DNA of 64,000 nucleotides from Oscillospiraceae bacterium (GCA_910575695.1 CAJTGJ010000016.1:1-64000), one strand, 5' to 3'; counted from the stretch's first letter, positions 45,729-53,420 are shown. The notes: generated by a model from the sequence alone, not told the origin. Program-made: numbers and translations.

Positions 45729-47723
45729 ATGACAGCCATCGAAATCGCCCGCCGTCTGGCGGAGCTGGAAAACACTGCGGGGGCGCTGAGGGCCTACAGG
45801 CTGGTCCTCCAGGAGGGCGGCGGCGATCCCGCCGGAAAGCTGGAGGCGGCGGCCTATCTTCTGCAAAACGGCGGAGATTACCGGACGGCTTATACTGCAT
45901 TTGTTGAATTGTATAACAGCGGTTTCGCAAAAGAGGACTGCCTGGAGCTGCTCACACAGGTTTTTTATCAGCCAAATGTCAAGCTGCTCAAAACGAGGTA
46001 TGAAAAGAACTGCAGGCGGCTTGCCAAGTACCCTTACCTGTTCCGGAAGGATTTCCTCGCCTTTGAGGAACTGCCTGTTCGCTTTTACCCCTTTGACGAC
46101 AACGGGTATGTGCCCTTCTGCCGGGAAAAGGAGCACTTTGGAGATTATGTAAAACCCCGGACAGAAATCATCAGCCGGAATTTTTTTCATGATTTGGAAA
46201 ATCCCATCCTGGCCAAGGATGTTTTTTCCCAGTATGAACTGGAATATTTGAACGATAATGTGCGCAAAAGCGAGTGGGTGGCCCGGGAGAACCACATTTA
46301 CCTCCACTATTCCAACTGGGGCGAGTTCTGCTCCTGGCTCCAGGTGCTGAATCTCCGGCCCCTGACGGAGGAGAAAAAGGTGGTTTTCCTGATTGAGGAC
46401 GAGCTGGCGCTGTACCCCATCGACTTCAAGGAGCGGTTTGGCATCGACTACAGCCAGTACCCCTTCAAGCCTATTGGCATCCGGGAAATTAACCGGCTCA
46501 TCTGGCACACCCAGCTCTCCAGCCACAACGGCGGCGACTTTTTCAACGAGGTGTTTGACGCCCATCCCAACCTGATCTGCCTGCCCTCTTTGATACTGGA
46601 CGGCGTGGAGGCGGGCATCGCTGACCTCCGGGAGTCGATTGAAAACTGGGAGCCGTCTTTGGTGGAGCTGAGGACCGCCGTGGCGGAAGAACTGCTGAAC
46701 ATGACGGACCGCACGGACAAGGACTATCTGATCGGGCTGTTCATGGGCTCCGGCATAGGGACGACGGGGCTGGATCACAGATCCCGCATCGCGCCGGCCG
46801 TTTTCTTCCAGCCCCATTTCCATAATATCGTGTACGATATGAAGGTGAACAACAAGGACCAGGTGGAGCTGTACTCTCCCCAGTACGAGCACCTGTGCGC
46901 CTCCCAGATGGTGCAGGGGTTCAAATACATCAAGACCTTTACCCCGATGCGCCGGTTCACCACCAGCCACGGGGCCACGGTGAAATATATGTACCAGGCG
47001 GCGCAGGATCGGGAGGGGCATCCGGAAGAAGGGAAACTGGTAGTAGTTAACGATGCGCTGATGCAGCGGGTCATGAACCGCAGTTTCATGGTGGACTGGC
47101 AGGACCGGCTGTATATGGACAGCGTACTGGTGCGCTTTGAGGACGCCAAGCTCAACCCCAAGGCCACGTTTACGGCGCTGGCGGCGTTTCTGGACCTGCC
47201 CTACGCCGAGAGCATGACCTACTGTTCCCTGAATGGGGAGATTGACCCGGAGTCGCTGGAAGGCAATGTGCGGGGGTTTGACACGGAGGCGGTATACCGC
47301 GCCTATGACGAGTATGTCAACGACGCCGAGCGGTATTTTATTGAGTATTTTCTGCGGGACGCCTACGAGTATTATGGCTACGGCTTCAAATGGTACGACG
47401 GTGCGCCGGTGGATGAGGGTAAGATTCGGGATCTGCTGGGCAAATTCGAGCGCATGGACTATTATATCCGAAAATCCTGGGAAATGAATACCTTTGAAAA
47501 TGTGAAAATCACCAGGGACGGGGAAGTGGTTGATTTGGGGGATGTGGATATCGCGAAGGAGATATGCGATGGGCGCATGGAGGGAGTACGCGAGAACCGG
47601 GAGCACGTTGTAAGCTATCTTCTGCGAGGCCTGAACTTCATCAACAAAAAAGGCCAGCCCCTGCACATGATGCCCAAACTGGAACTGGACCCCGCGCTGC
47701 TGGAGCGGCCGCTGTACCACTGA
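45729..47723 (+). CDS. Sulfotransferase-fold protein (candidate phosphonate or sulfo group transferase)
   Basis: A 664-residue cytosolic protein not matching a named family that I know. Residues 1-90 are helical and repeat-like. A sulfotransferase pattern starts near 260: HTQLSSHNGGDFFNEVFDAH followed by PNLICLPSL aligns with the usual G-x-P-R-S-G-T-T-L-L-...-D-A-H-P block, but the PAPS-binding loop R-S-G-T-T is replaced by S-H-N-G-G. Near 467, LVRFEDAKLNPKATFTALAA then FLDLPY matches the typical C-terminal R-x-E-D-L-x-x-x-P sulfotransferase block. It is the first gene of the phosphonate operon. The altered loop suggests a different nucleotide donor from PAPS. Start follows GAAAGGAC. Confidence 0.62.
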   Translation: MTAIEIARRLAELENTAGALRAYRLVLQEGGGDPAGKLEAAAYLLQNGGDYRTAYTAFVELYNSGFAKEDCLELLTQVFYQPNVKLLKTRYEKNCRRLAKYPYLFRKDFLAFEELPVRFYPFDDNGYVPFCREKEHFGDYVKPRTEIISRNFFHDLENPILAKDVFSQYELEYLNDNVRKSEWVARENHIYLHYSNWGEFCSWLQVLNLRPLTEEKKVVFLIEDELALYPIDFKERFGIDYSQYPFKPIGIREINRLIWHTQLSSHNGGDFFNEVFDAHPNLICLPSLILDGVEAGIADLRESIENWEPSLVELRTAVAEELLNMTDRTDKDYLIGLFMGSGIGTTGLDHRSRIAPAVFFQPHFHNIVYDMKVNNKDQVELYSPQYEHLCASQMVQGFKYIKTFTPMRRFTTSHGATVKYMYQAAQDREGHPEEGKLVVVNDALMQRVMNRSFMVDWQDRLYMDSVLVRFEDAKLNPKATFTALAAFLDLPYAESMTYCSLNGEIDPESLEGNVRGFDTEAVYRAYDEYVNDAERYFIEYFLRDAYEYYGYGFKWYDGAPVDEGKIRDLLGKFERMDYYIRKSWEMNTFENVKITRDGEVVDLGDVDIAKEICDGRMEGVRENREHVVSYLLRGLNFINKKGQPLHMMPKLELDPALLERPLYH

Positions 47724-47733
47724 GGAGAGCGCC

Positions 47734-48249
47734 ATGGAGAGACAAAATCGGGTATACTGGCTCACCGGGCTGTCCGGGGCGGGCAAGACCACCATCGGCC
47801 GCCTGTGGCGGGACGAGCTGCGGAAAAACGGCCAAACCGTGGTGTTCCTGGACGGGGACGAGATGCGCTCCGTGTTCGGGGTGGGGCTGGGCTTCAACGG
47901 CGCGGACCGCCGGAGGCTGGCGGAGAGCTACGGGCGGCTGTGCGCCCTGCTGGCGGGGCAGGGGGTGACGGTGGTGTGCTGCACCATCTCCATGTTCCAC
48001 AGCGTGCGGGCCTGGAACCGGGCCAACATCCCGGGCTACTACGAGGTGTACATCGAGGCCAGCATGGACACCCTGCGCCGCCGGGACCAGAAGGGGCTGT
48101 ACAGCCAAAACGCGGACAACGTGGCCGGGGTGGGCCTCCAGGTGGAGCTGCCGGACGCCCCGGACCTGGTGCTGGACAACAACGGGGACAAGACGCCGGA
48201 GCAGCAGGTGGAGCGCCTGCGGGCAGCGGCGCTGGGCTTGGAGGGCTGA
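47734..48249 (+). CDS. Adenylylsulfate-kinase-like protein
   Basis: A 171-residue P-loop kinase of the CysC family. Features: Walker A GLSGAGKTT (about 10-18), FLDGDEMRSVFG (about 37-48), LGFNGADRRR (about 51-60) and the late DQKGLYSQN. The textbook enzyme phosphorylates the 3'-OH of adenylylsulfate. No ATP sulfurylase gene lies in the window, and the genes around it encode cytidylyltransferases, so the substrate may instead be a CMP-linked phosphonate. A precedent is Cj1415 of Campylobacter jejuni, a CysC relative that phosphorylates cytidine diphosphoramidate. The stop is 3 bases before the next start. Confidence 0.83.
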   Translation: MERQNRVYWLTGLSGAGKTTIGRLWRDELRKNGQTVVFLDGDEMRSVFGVGLGFNGADRRRLAESYGRLCALLAGQGVTVVCCTISMFHSVRAWNRANIPGYYEVYIEASMDTLRRRDQKGLYSQNADNVAGVGLQVELPDAPDLVLDNNGDKTPEQQVERLRAAALGLEG

Positions 48250-48252
48250 GAT

Positions 48253-49560
48253 ATGGCAGAGAAAAAGACAGTGTTCATGTCCATCGGGACGGACGTGATC
48301 CACGGCGGCCACATGGAGATCATCCACCAGGCAGCGGCGCTGGGGGAGCTGACGGTGGGGGTGCTCACCGACGAGGTGGTGGCATCCTACAAGCGCCACC
48401 CCCTGCTGTCCTGCGAGGAGCGGATGAAGATCGTGGCGGGGCTGAAGGGGGTGGCCCACGTGGTGCGGCAGGACGGGATCGGCTACGCCGCCCCCCTGCG
48501 GGCCCTGCGGCCGGACTACGTGGTCCACGGGGACGACTGGCGGGAGGGCTTCCAGAAGCCGGTGCGGGAGGAGTGCCTGCGGCTGCTGGCGGAGTACGGC
48601 GGGGAGCTGGTGGAGTTCCCCTACTCCCACAACGGGGAGTACGACCGCCTGGAGGCCGCGGCCCGTTCCCAGGCGTCCATCCCGGACCTGCGCCGGGGGC
48701 GGCTGACGTGGCTGATTGAGCACAAGGGCTTCATCACCTGCATGGAGGCCCACAACGGCCTGACGGGGCTCATCGCGGAGAAGGCGGCGGTGCTGGAAAA
48801 CGGCGAGATCCGGCAGTTCGACGGGACGTGGGTGTCCTCCCTGTGCGACTCCACCACCAAGGGGAAGCCGGACATTGAGCTGGTGGACTTCTCCTCCCGG
48901 ATGAACACCATCAACGAGATCATGGAGGTGACCACCAAGCCCATGATCCTGGACGGGGACACCGGCGGCCTGACGGAGCACTTCGTCTACACCGTGCGCA
49001 CCCTGGAGCGCCTGGGAGTGTCGGCGGTGATCATCGAGGACAAGGTGGGGCTGAAGCGGAACTCCCTGTTCGGCACGGAGGCGGAGCAGAACCAGGACAG
49101 CGTCGAGAACTTCTGCCGCAAGATCTCGGCGGGGAAAAAGGCGCTGAAAACCAGCGAGTTCCTGATCATCGCCCGGATCGAGAGCCTGATCCTGGAGCAG
49201 GGCATGGAGGACGCCCTCCAGCGTGCCGCCGCCTACGTGGAGGCCGGGGCCGGGGGCATCATGATCCACTCCCGGCGGAAGGAGCCGGACGAGATCTTTG
49301 AGTTCTGCCGCCGCTTCCGGGAGAAGGATCCGGACACGGTACTGGTGATCGTGCCCACCTCCTTCAACTCGGTGACCGAGGAGGAGTGGAAGGAGCGGGG
49401 GGTGAACGTGGTGATCTACGCCAACCACCTGATCCGCAGCGGCTACCCCGCCATGCAAAAGACGGCGGAGACCATCCTGCGCTGCCGCCGGGCCAAGGAG
49501 GCGGACGAGGCGTACTGTATGCCCATCAAGGAAATTCTGACGCTGATCCCGGAGGAGTAA
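48253..49560 (+). CDS. Cytidylyltransferase-phosphoenolpyruvate mutase fusion
   Basis: A 435-residue bifunctional protein. Residues 1-135 form an HxGH nucleotidyltransferase (SIGTDVIHGGHMEII, then the VVHGDDW block). Residues 150-435 form PEP mutase: FITCMEAHNGLTGLI, ILDGDTGG with metal-binding Asp, and IEDKVGLKRNS, which fits the diagnostic EDK-x5-NS motif separating true mutases from isocitrate lyase relatives. The mutase isomerises PEP to phosphonopyruvate, forming the C-P bond; the partner domain probably activates a phosphonate with CTP. Similar fusions exist in other gut bacteria. Operonic with its neighbours. Confidence 0.93.
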   Translation: MAEKKTVFMSIGTDVIHGGHMEIIHQAAALGELTVGVLTDEVVASYKRHPLLSCEERMKIVAGLKGVAHVVRQDGIGYAAPLRALRPDYVVHGDDWREGFQKPVREECLRLLAEYGGELVEFPYSHNGEYDRLEAAARSQASIPDLRRGRLTWLIEHKGFITCMEAHNGLTGLIAEKAAVLENGEIRQFDGTWVSSLCDSTTKGKPDIELVDFSSRMNTINEIMEVTTKPMILDGDTGGLTEHFVYTVRTLERLGVSAVIIEDKVGLKRNSLFGTEAEQNQDSVENFCRKISAGKKALKTSEFLIIARIESLILEQGMEDALQRAAAYVEAGAGGIMIHSRRKEPDEIFEFCRRFREKDPDTVLVIVPTSFNSVTEEEWKERGVNVVIYANHLIRSGYPAMQKTAETILRCRRAKEADEAYCMPIKEILTLIPEE

Positions 49561-49629
49561 GAAGGCGCCCCCGCCCTGTGGGCGGGGGTGCGGAAAATCC
49601 GGGCCAGCGCCCGAAAGGAGAACAAGATT

Positions 49630-51057
49630 ATGGATTTACAAGAGCGCGTCCGGCTGAAAAAGGCGGATCGAAACGAGCTGTATACCCTGGAGCCCCCCTT
49701 CCCCACCACCAACTTCCTGCTGGAGCTGTCCAACGCCTGCAACCACGCCTGCCTGTTCTGCGCCCACCAGAAGATGAAGCGGAAGGCGGGCAAAATGGCC
49801 CCGGAGATGGTGGACAGCGTCCTGCGGCAGGCCTACGAGCTGGGGGCCCGGGAGGTGGGCATGTACGCCACCGGGGAGCCCTTCCTGGTGCCCGAGCTGC
49901 CGGAGTACATCAAATTGGCCAAGGACATCGGCTACACCTACGTGTACCTCACCTCCAACGGCTCCCTGGCCACGCCGGAGCGGATCCGGGCGGTGGTGGA
50001 CGCGGGGGTGGACAGCGTGAAGTTCTCCGTGAATGCGCCGGAGCGGAAGCTGTATGAGTTCATCCACGGCAAAGACGACTTTGACAAGGTATATGATCAT
50101 CTGGTATACTTGAACCAGTACCGCGGGGAGAGCGGCCGGGACTTCAAGATCTACCTGACGGGCATCCTCACCCGGTACACGGAGCACACGAAGGACGACT
50201 ATTTCAAGGTGTTCGACGGCCTGGCCGACCAGATCGTATTTAAAAATGTCTACAACCAGGGCGGCTACATGCCGGAGATCGACTGGCAGCTCAAATGCAC
50301 CGACGACAAGGAGCAGTTCCGCCGCTGCAACCTGCCCTTCGATGCCCTGTGCGTCACCTGCGAGGGCTACCTGTCCGTGGAAAACGCGGACTTTGAGAAT
50401 ATGCTCATCGTGGCGGATCTGAACAAGGTGTCCCTGAGGGAGGGCTGGTACGGCGATAAAATGAAGGAAGTGCGCCGGATGTTCCTGGACGACTGCCTGG
50501 AGGGCACCCTGTGCCACGGCTGCGTCCACCACTGCCAGTCCCCGGCGGAGCCGCTGATGCCGGAGTACGCCACGGACAACCCGGACATTTTTGTGGACTG
50601 GCCTGTGCGGGAGCGCATCAAGGCGGCGGGCTTCCCCTATACCAAGCTGGTATACGTGCCCATGTCGGCGGACATCATCCATCCGGGGCACATCAACATT
50701 TTGAAAACGGCGGCGTCTCTGGGCCGGGTCATGGTTGGCCTGTTCAGCGACGAGGCCATCCGGACCTACAAGCCGGAGCCGTACATGAGCTACGGCCAGC
50801 GGAAAATTGTGGTAGAGAACTTGAAATACGTGGACGTGGTGGTGCGGCAGGAGACCAAGGACTATTCGGACAATTTGCGCCGTTTCCGCCCCGATATCAT
50901 GGTCCACGGCACAGACTGGCGGACCGGGCCCCTGGCGGAGGTCCGGCAGAAGGCCATCGACCTGCTGGCGGAATGGGGCGGCGAGGTGGTGGAGCCGGAG
51001 TACACCCAGGGGGTGTCGTCCAGCCAGTTCAAGGAGAAAGTGAAGGAGGCCAAATGA
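49630..51057 (+). CDS. Radical SAM-cytidylyltransferase fusion
   Basis: A 475-residue protein. The radical SAM core (about 30-230) has the CxxxCxxC motif as CNHACLFC near 40 and the GEPF block. A SPASM-like Cys region (CNLPFDALCVTCEGYLSV, then CLEGTLCHGCVHHC) suggests auxiliary Fe-S clusters. Residues about 345-470 form a second HxGH nucleotidyltransferase (PMSADIIHPGHINIL, IMVHGTDWRTGP), paralogous to that of the PEP mutase fusion. No B12-binding domain is seen. It may modify a CMP-bound phosphonate. Start at 49630 follows AAAGGAG. A G-C hairpin (49564-49590) precedes it. It overlaps the next gene in ATGA. I know no characterised example of this fusion. Confidence 0.85.
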   Translation: MDLQERVRLKKADRNELYTLEPPFPTTNFLLELSNACNHACLFCAHQKMKRKAGKMAPEMVDSVLRQAYELGAREVGMYATGEPFLVPELPEYIKLAKDIGYTYVYLTSNGSLATPERIRAVVDAGVDSVKFSVNAPERKLYEFIHGKDDFDKVYDHLVYLNQYRGESGRDFKIYLTGILTRYTEHTKDDYFKVFDGLADQIVFKNVYNQGGYMPEIDWQLKCTDDKEQFRRCNLPFDALCVTCEGYLSVENADFENMLIVADLNKVSLREGWYGDKMKEVRRMFLDDCLEGTLCHGCVHHCQSPAEPLMPEYATDNPDIFVDWPVRERIKAAGFPYTKLVYVPMSADIIHPGHINILKTAASLGRVMVGLFSDEAIRTYKPEPYMSYGQRKIVVENLKYVDVVVRQETKDYSDNLRRFRPDIMVHGTDWRTGPLAEVRQKAIDLLAEWGGEVVEPEYTQGVSSSQFKEKVKEAK

Positions 51058-52160
51058 CACCTGATTTCTTAGCGGAGTTTGAATTTTTTGCCGGCGTGCC
51101 GGACAGCCAGCTCAAGGCGCTGTGCTCCTGGCTGTACGACCGGTACGGCATTTCAGACCGGCACGTCATCGCCGCCAATGAGGGAAACGCGGCGGCGCTG
51201 GCGGCGGGATACCACCTTGCCACGGGGAAGACCCCGGTGGTGTACCTGCAAAACAGCGGCCTGGGGAATATTGTGAACCCGGCGGCGTCCCTGCTCCACG
51301 AAAAGGTGTACGGCATCCCCTGCCTGTTCATCGTGGGCTGGCGTGGGGAGCCGGGGGTGCATGACGAACCCCAGCACGTATTTCAGGGAGAGATCACCCT
51401 CAGCCTGCTGGAAAACCTGGAGATCCCTGCCTATGTCATCGACAAAACCACCACGGAGGAGCAAATCAAGGCCAGGCTGGACGAATACCGCGTCCGGTTC
51501 GCCCAGGGGAAGCAGGCGGCGTTCGTGGTGCGCAAGGGGGCGCTGGAGTACAGCGGCAAAGCCGTCTATGGCAGCCCCCACCCCATGTCCCGGGAGGAGG
51601 CCATCGGGCGCGTGTTGGCGGCGTCCGGGGATGATCCGGTGGTATCCACCACCGGAAAGGCCAGCCGGGAGGTGTACGAGCTGCGGGAGGCCCGGGGGCA
51701 GGGCCACGGACACGACTTCCTCACGGTAGGCTCCATGGGCCACAGCTCGTCCATCGCGCTGGGCATCGCTTTACAGAAGCCGCACCGCCGGGTGTGGTGC
51801 CTGGACGGGGACGGCGCGGCGCTGATGCACCTGGGGGCCATGGCGCTGATCGGGGCCAACCGGCCCGCCAACCTGGTCCATGTGGTGCTGAACAACGAGG
51901 CCCACGAATCGGTGGGCGGTATGCCCACGGTGGCGGGGCGGTTGGATCTGCCCGCCATCGCCCGGGCCTGCGGCTACCCCAGCGCCGTATCGGCGGCCAG
52001 CCCGGACGGGCTGGAACAGGCGCTGAACGAGGCAAAGGCCGGGAATCAGCTCATATTTATAGAAATAAAATGCGCCCTGGGCGCACGGGAGAACCTGGGC
52101 CGCCCCACCACCACGCCCCAGGAAAACAAAGCGGCGTTTATGGCCGCGCTGGAGGACTGA
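51054..52160 (+). CDS. Phosphonopyruvate decarboxylase
   Basis: A 368-residue thiamine-diphosphate enzyme converting phosphonopyruvate to phosphonoacetaldehyde and CO2, which pulls the unfavourable mutase step forward. The N-terminal part has FFAGVPDSQLKALCSWL and the catalytic Glu in AANEGNAAALAAGYHLATG. The C-terminal part has GSMGHSSSIALGIAL and the ThDP/Mg motif GDGAALMHLGAMALIG ending in VVLNNEAHES. The length fits AepY/Ppd. It overlaps the radical SAM gene by 4 bases; the PHP gene begins 2 bases later. No aminoethylphosphonate transaminase gene is present. Confidence 0.95.
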   Translation: MTPDFLAEFEFFAGVPDSQLKALCSWLYDRYGISDRHVIAANEGNAAALAAGYHLATGKTPVVYLQNSGLGNIVNPAASLLHEKVYGIPCLFIVGWRGEPGVHDEPQHVFQGEITLSLLENLEIPAYVIDKTTTEEQIKARLDEYRVRFAQGKQAAFVVRKGALEYSGKAVYGSPHPMSREEAIGRVLAASGDDPVVSTTGKASREVYELREARGQGHGHDFLTVGSMGHSSSIALGIALQKPHRRVWCLDGDGAALMHLGAMALIGANRPANLVHVVLNNEAHESVGGMPTVAGRLDLPAIARACGYPSAVSAASPDGLEQALNEAKAGNQLIFIEIKCALGARENLGRPTTTPQENKAAFMAALED

Positions 52161-52162
52161 GC

Positions 52163-52984
52163 ATGAGCGCACGGTGCGATCTTCACACCCACACCACAGC
52201 GTCCGACGGGCAGTATACCCCCGGGGAGCTGGTCAAAAAAGCAAAGGGACATGGCCTGTCCATCCTGGCCGTCACCGACCACGACACCATTGCCGGGGGA
52301 TCCGAGGCCATGGCGGCGGGAAAGGCCCAGGGCCTGCGGGTGATCCGGGGGGTGGAGCTGAGCGCGAAGGAGCGCAAGAATTTCCACATCCTGGGCTACA
52401 ATTTCCAGGACGGGGACACCGAGCTGGCCCGTCTGTGCGAAAAATTCCGGGCGGGGCGGGATGAGCGGAAGTATAAGATCGTGGATTTTCTTCGCGAGAA
52501 GGGTGTGGACATCGACCTGGCCGAGGTAGAGGAGCTGGCGGGCGGCGATGTGATCGCCCGGCCCCACTTTGCCCAGGTGCTGGTGCGGCACGGCTATACC
52601 GCCACCAACCGGGAGGCATTTGACCGCTATCTGGATACGGAGGAATTCCGGCGCAGGGTGAAGCGGTTCAAGGCGGACGCCCGCACCTGCGTGGAGGCCA
52701 TCAAATCCGCCGGAGGCAGCGTGTCCCTGGCCCACCCCTACCAGATGGGCCTGCCCGACGGTGAGCTGGACGCGTTGGTGGGACAGCTCAAGGACTGGGG
52801 CCTTGATGCCATCGAGTGCTATTACCCCAGGTACACCCCGGAACAGCAGGAACTTTACCTCCATCTCACGGAAAAATACCGGCTCCACCGCACCGGCGGC
52901 AGCGATTTCCACGGCGAAATGGTGAAGCCGGACATCGAGCTGGCGGCGCTGGATCTGGATCTGGATCTGGACTGGCTGCTGTAG
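52163..52984 (+). CDS. PHP-domain phosphoesterase, possible 3',5'-bisphosphonucleotide phosphatase
   Basis: A 273-residue PHP-superfamily metallo-enzyme: CDLHTHTTASDGQYTP (metal His residues), AVTDHDTIAGG, RGVELSAKERKNFHILGYNF, LAHPYQMG and the terminal GSDFHGEM supply the trinuclear metal site. The architecture matches the YciV/TrpH group, which includes RNase AM and the Chromobacterium CV1693 3',5'-nucleotide bisphosphate phosphatase. In this operon a 3'-phosphatase would recycle the by-product of a PAPS-like transfer. That role is inference from context. Confidence 0.85.
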   Translation: MSARCDLHTHTTASDGQYTPGELVKKAKGHGLSILAVTDHDTIAGGSEAMAAGKAQGLRVIRGVELSAKERKNFHILGYNFQDGDTELARLCEKFRAGRDERKYKIVDFLREKGVDIDLAEVEELAGGDVIARPHFAQVLVRHGYTATNREAFDRYLDTEEFRRRVKRFKADARTCVEAIKSAGGSVSLAHPYQMGLPDGELDALVGQLKDWGLDAIECYYPRYTPEQQELYLHLTEKYRLHRTGGSDFHGEMVKPDIELAALDLDLDLDWLL

Positions 52985-53022
52985 AATTGAACAACAAGCG
53001 CCGGGGCCTGCCCCGGCCCGTG

Positions 53023-53053
53023 AAAAAGGTCTGTCGTTTGGCAGACCTTTTTT
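53023..53053 (+). terminator. Terminator of the phosphonate operon
   Basis: AAAAAGGTCTGTC pairs with GGCAGACCTTTTT and runs into a T-tract, 38 bases after the PHP gene stop. Confidence 0.92.
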
Positions 53054-53110
53054 GCAGGACAGCGCAAAATCATGCAAAATTCTGAGAGGGCTACAGTCAC
53101 CGCAGAACAC

Positions 53111-53171
53111 AGCCCATTTTAATGGGCTGGCAGGCTTTGCCCGTCTTGAAAACCGGATCCCGATGTTCAAG
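53111..53171. repeat. 61-bp dispersed repeat with three hairpins (copy B)
   Basis: Same length and layout as copy A at 9150-9210. The first hairpin (AGCCCATT/AATGGGCT) is perfect; the second and third carry mismatches and G-U pairs. The loop of the first hairpin changed from GG to TT while the stem stayed intact. Confidence 0.78.
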
Positions 53172-53226
53172 TGTTTTGGCTATACAGAATTAAAAAGCGG
53201 GAATCCGTCGGGCCCATGTTAAAATA

Positions 53227-53255
53227 TATACAAAAGCCCCAGGCTGTGGTATAAT
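53227..53255 (+). promoter_or_regulatory. Promoter-like element without an adjacent gene
   Basis: TATACA (53227-53232), 17-base spacer, perfect TATAAT (53250-53255). The nearest gene starts 165 bases on and has a closer promoter, so this could give a longer leader or a small RNA ending near the T-tract at 53334-53340. Confidence 0.4.
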
Positions 53256-53349
53256 GCGGTACAAATAAAGCAGGTATCAAGGGGCTGCCACGAAAAAAAT
53301 GCCCGCCTCCCCGGCCTGCCCTGGCGTTGTGCTTTTTTTGGCGCCGGAC

Positions 53350-53378
53350 TTGAACCGACCGCAAAAAAATGATAGAAT
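53350..53378 (+). promoter_or_regulatory. Likely sigma-A promoter of the hybrid kinase
   Basis: TTGAAC (53350-53355), 17-base spacer, TAGAAT (53373-53378), 42 bases before the ATG at 53421. Confidence 0.6.
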
Positions 53379-53420
53379 TTATAATCAGAGTGAAGCACAG
53401 CAGGAAGGGTAGATGGTCTT

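Larger units (their letters stand above)
52985..53420. other. Intergenic region: terminator, repeat copy B and two promoters
   Basis: From left to right this 436-base gap has the operon terminator (53023-53053), the three-hairpin repeat (53111-53171), a promoter-like pair (53227-53255), a T-tract region at 53334-53340 and the likely promoter of the hybrid kinase (53350-53378). No coding frame is convincing. Confidence 0.6.

Noticed and set aside
45390-47897. Long minus-strand frame across the flagellin end and the sulfotransferase-like gene
   Set aside because: It crosses a terminator and a palindrome and has shadow composition.
45729-48249. Ordinary sulfation pathway (PAPS plus sulfotransferase)
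   Set aside because: Kept only as an alternative: no ATP sulfurylase is present, the PAPS loop is altered, and the rest of the operon is phosphonate chemistry. Not excluded without genome-wide search.
49564-49590. G-C hairpin between the PEP mutase fusion and the radical SAM gene as a terminator
   Set aside because: There is no T-tract and the flanking genes are clearly one pathway; it may stabilise mRNA or attenuate, but does not mark an operon end.
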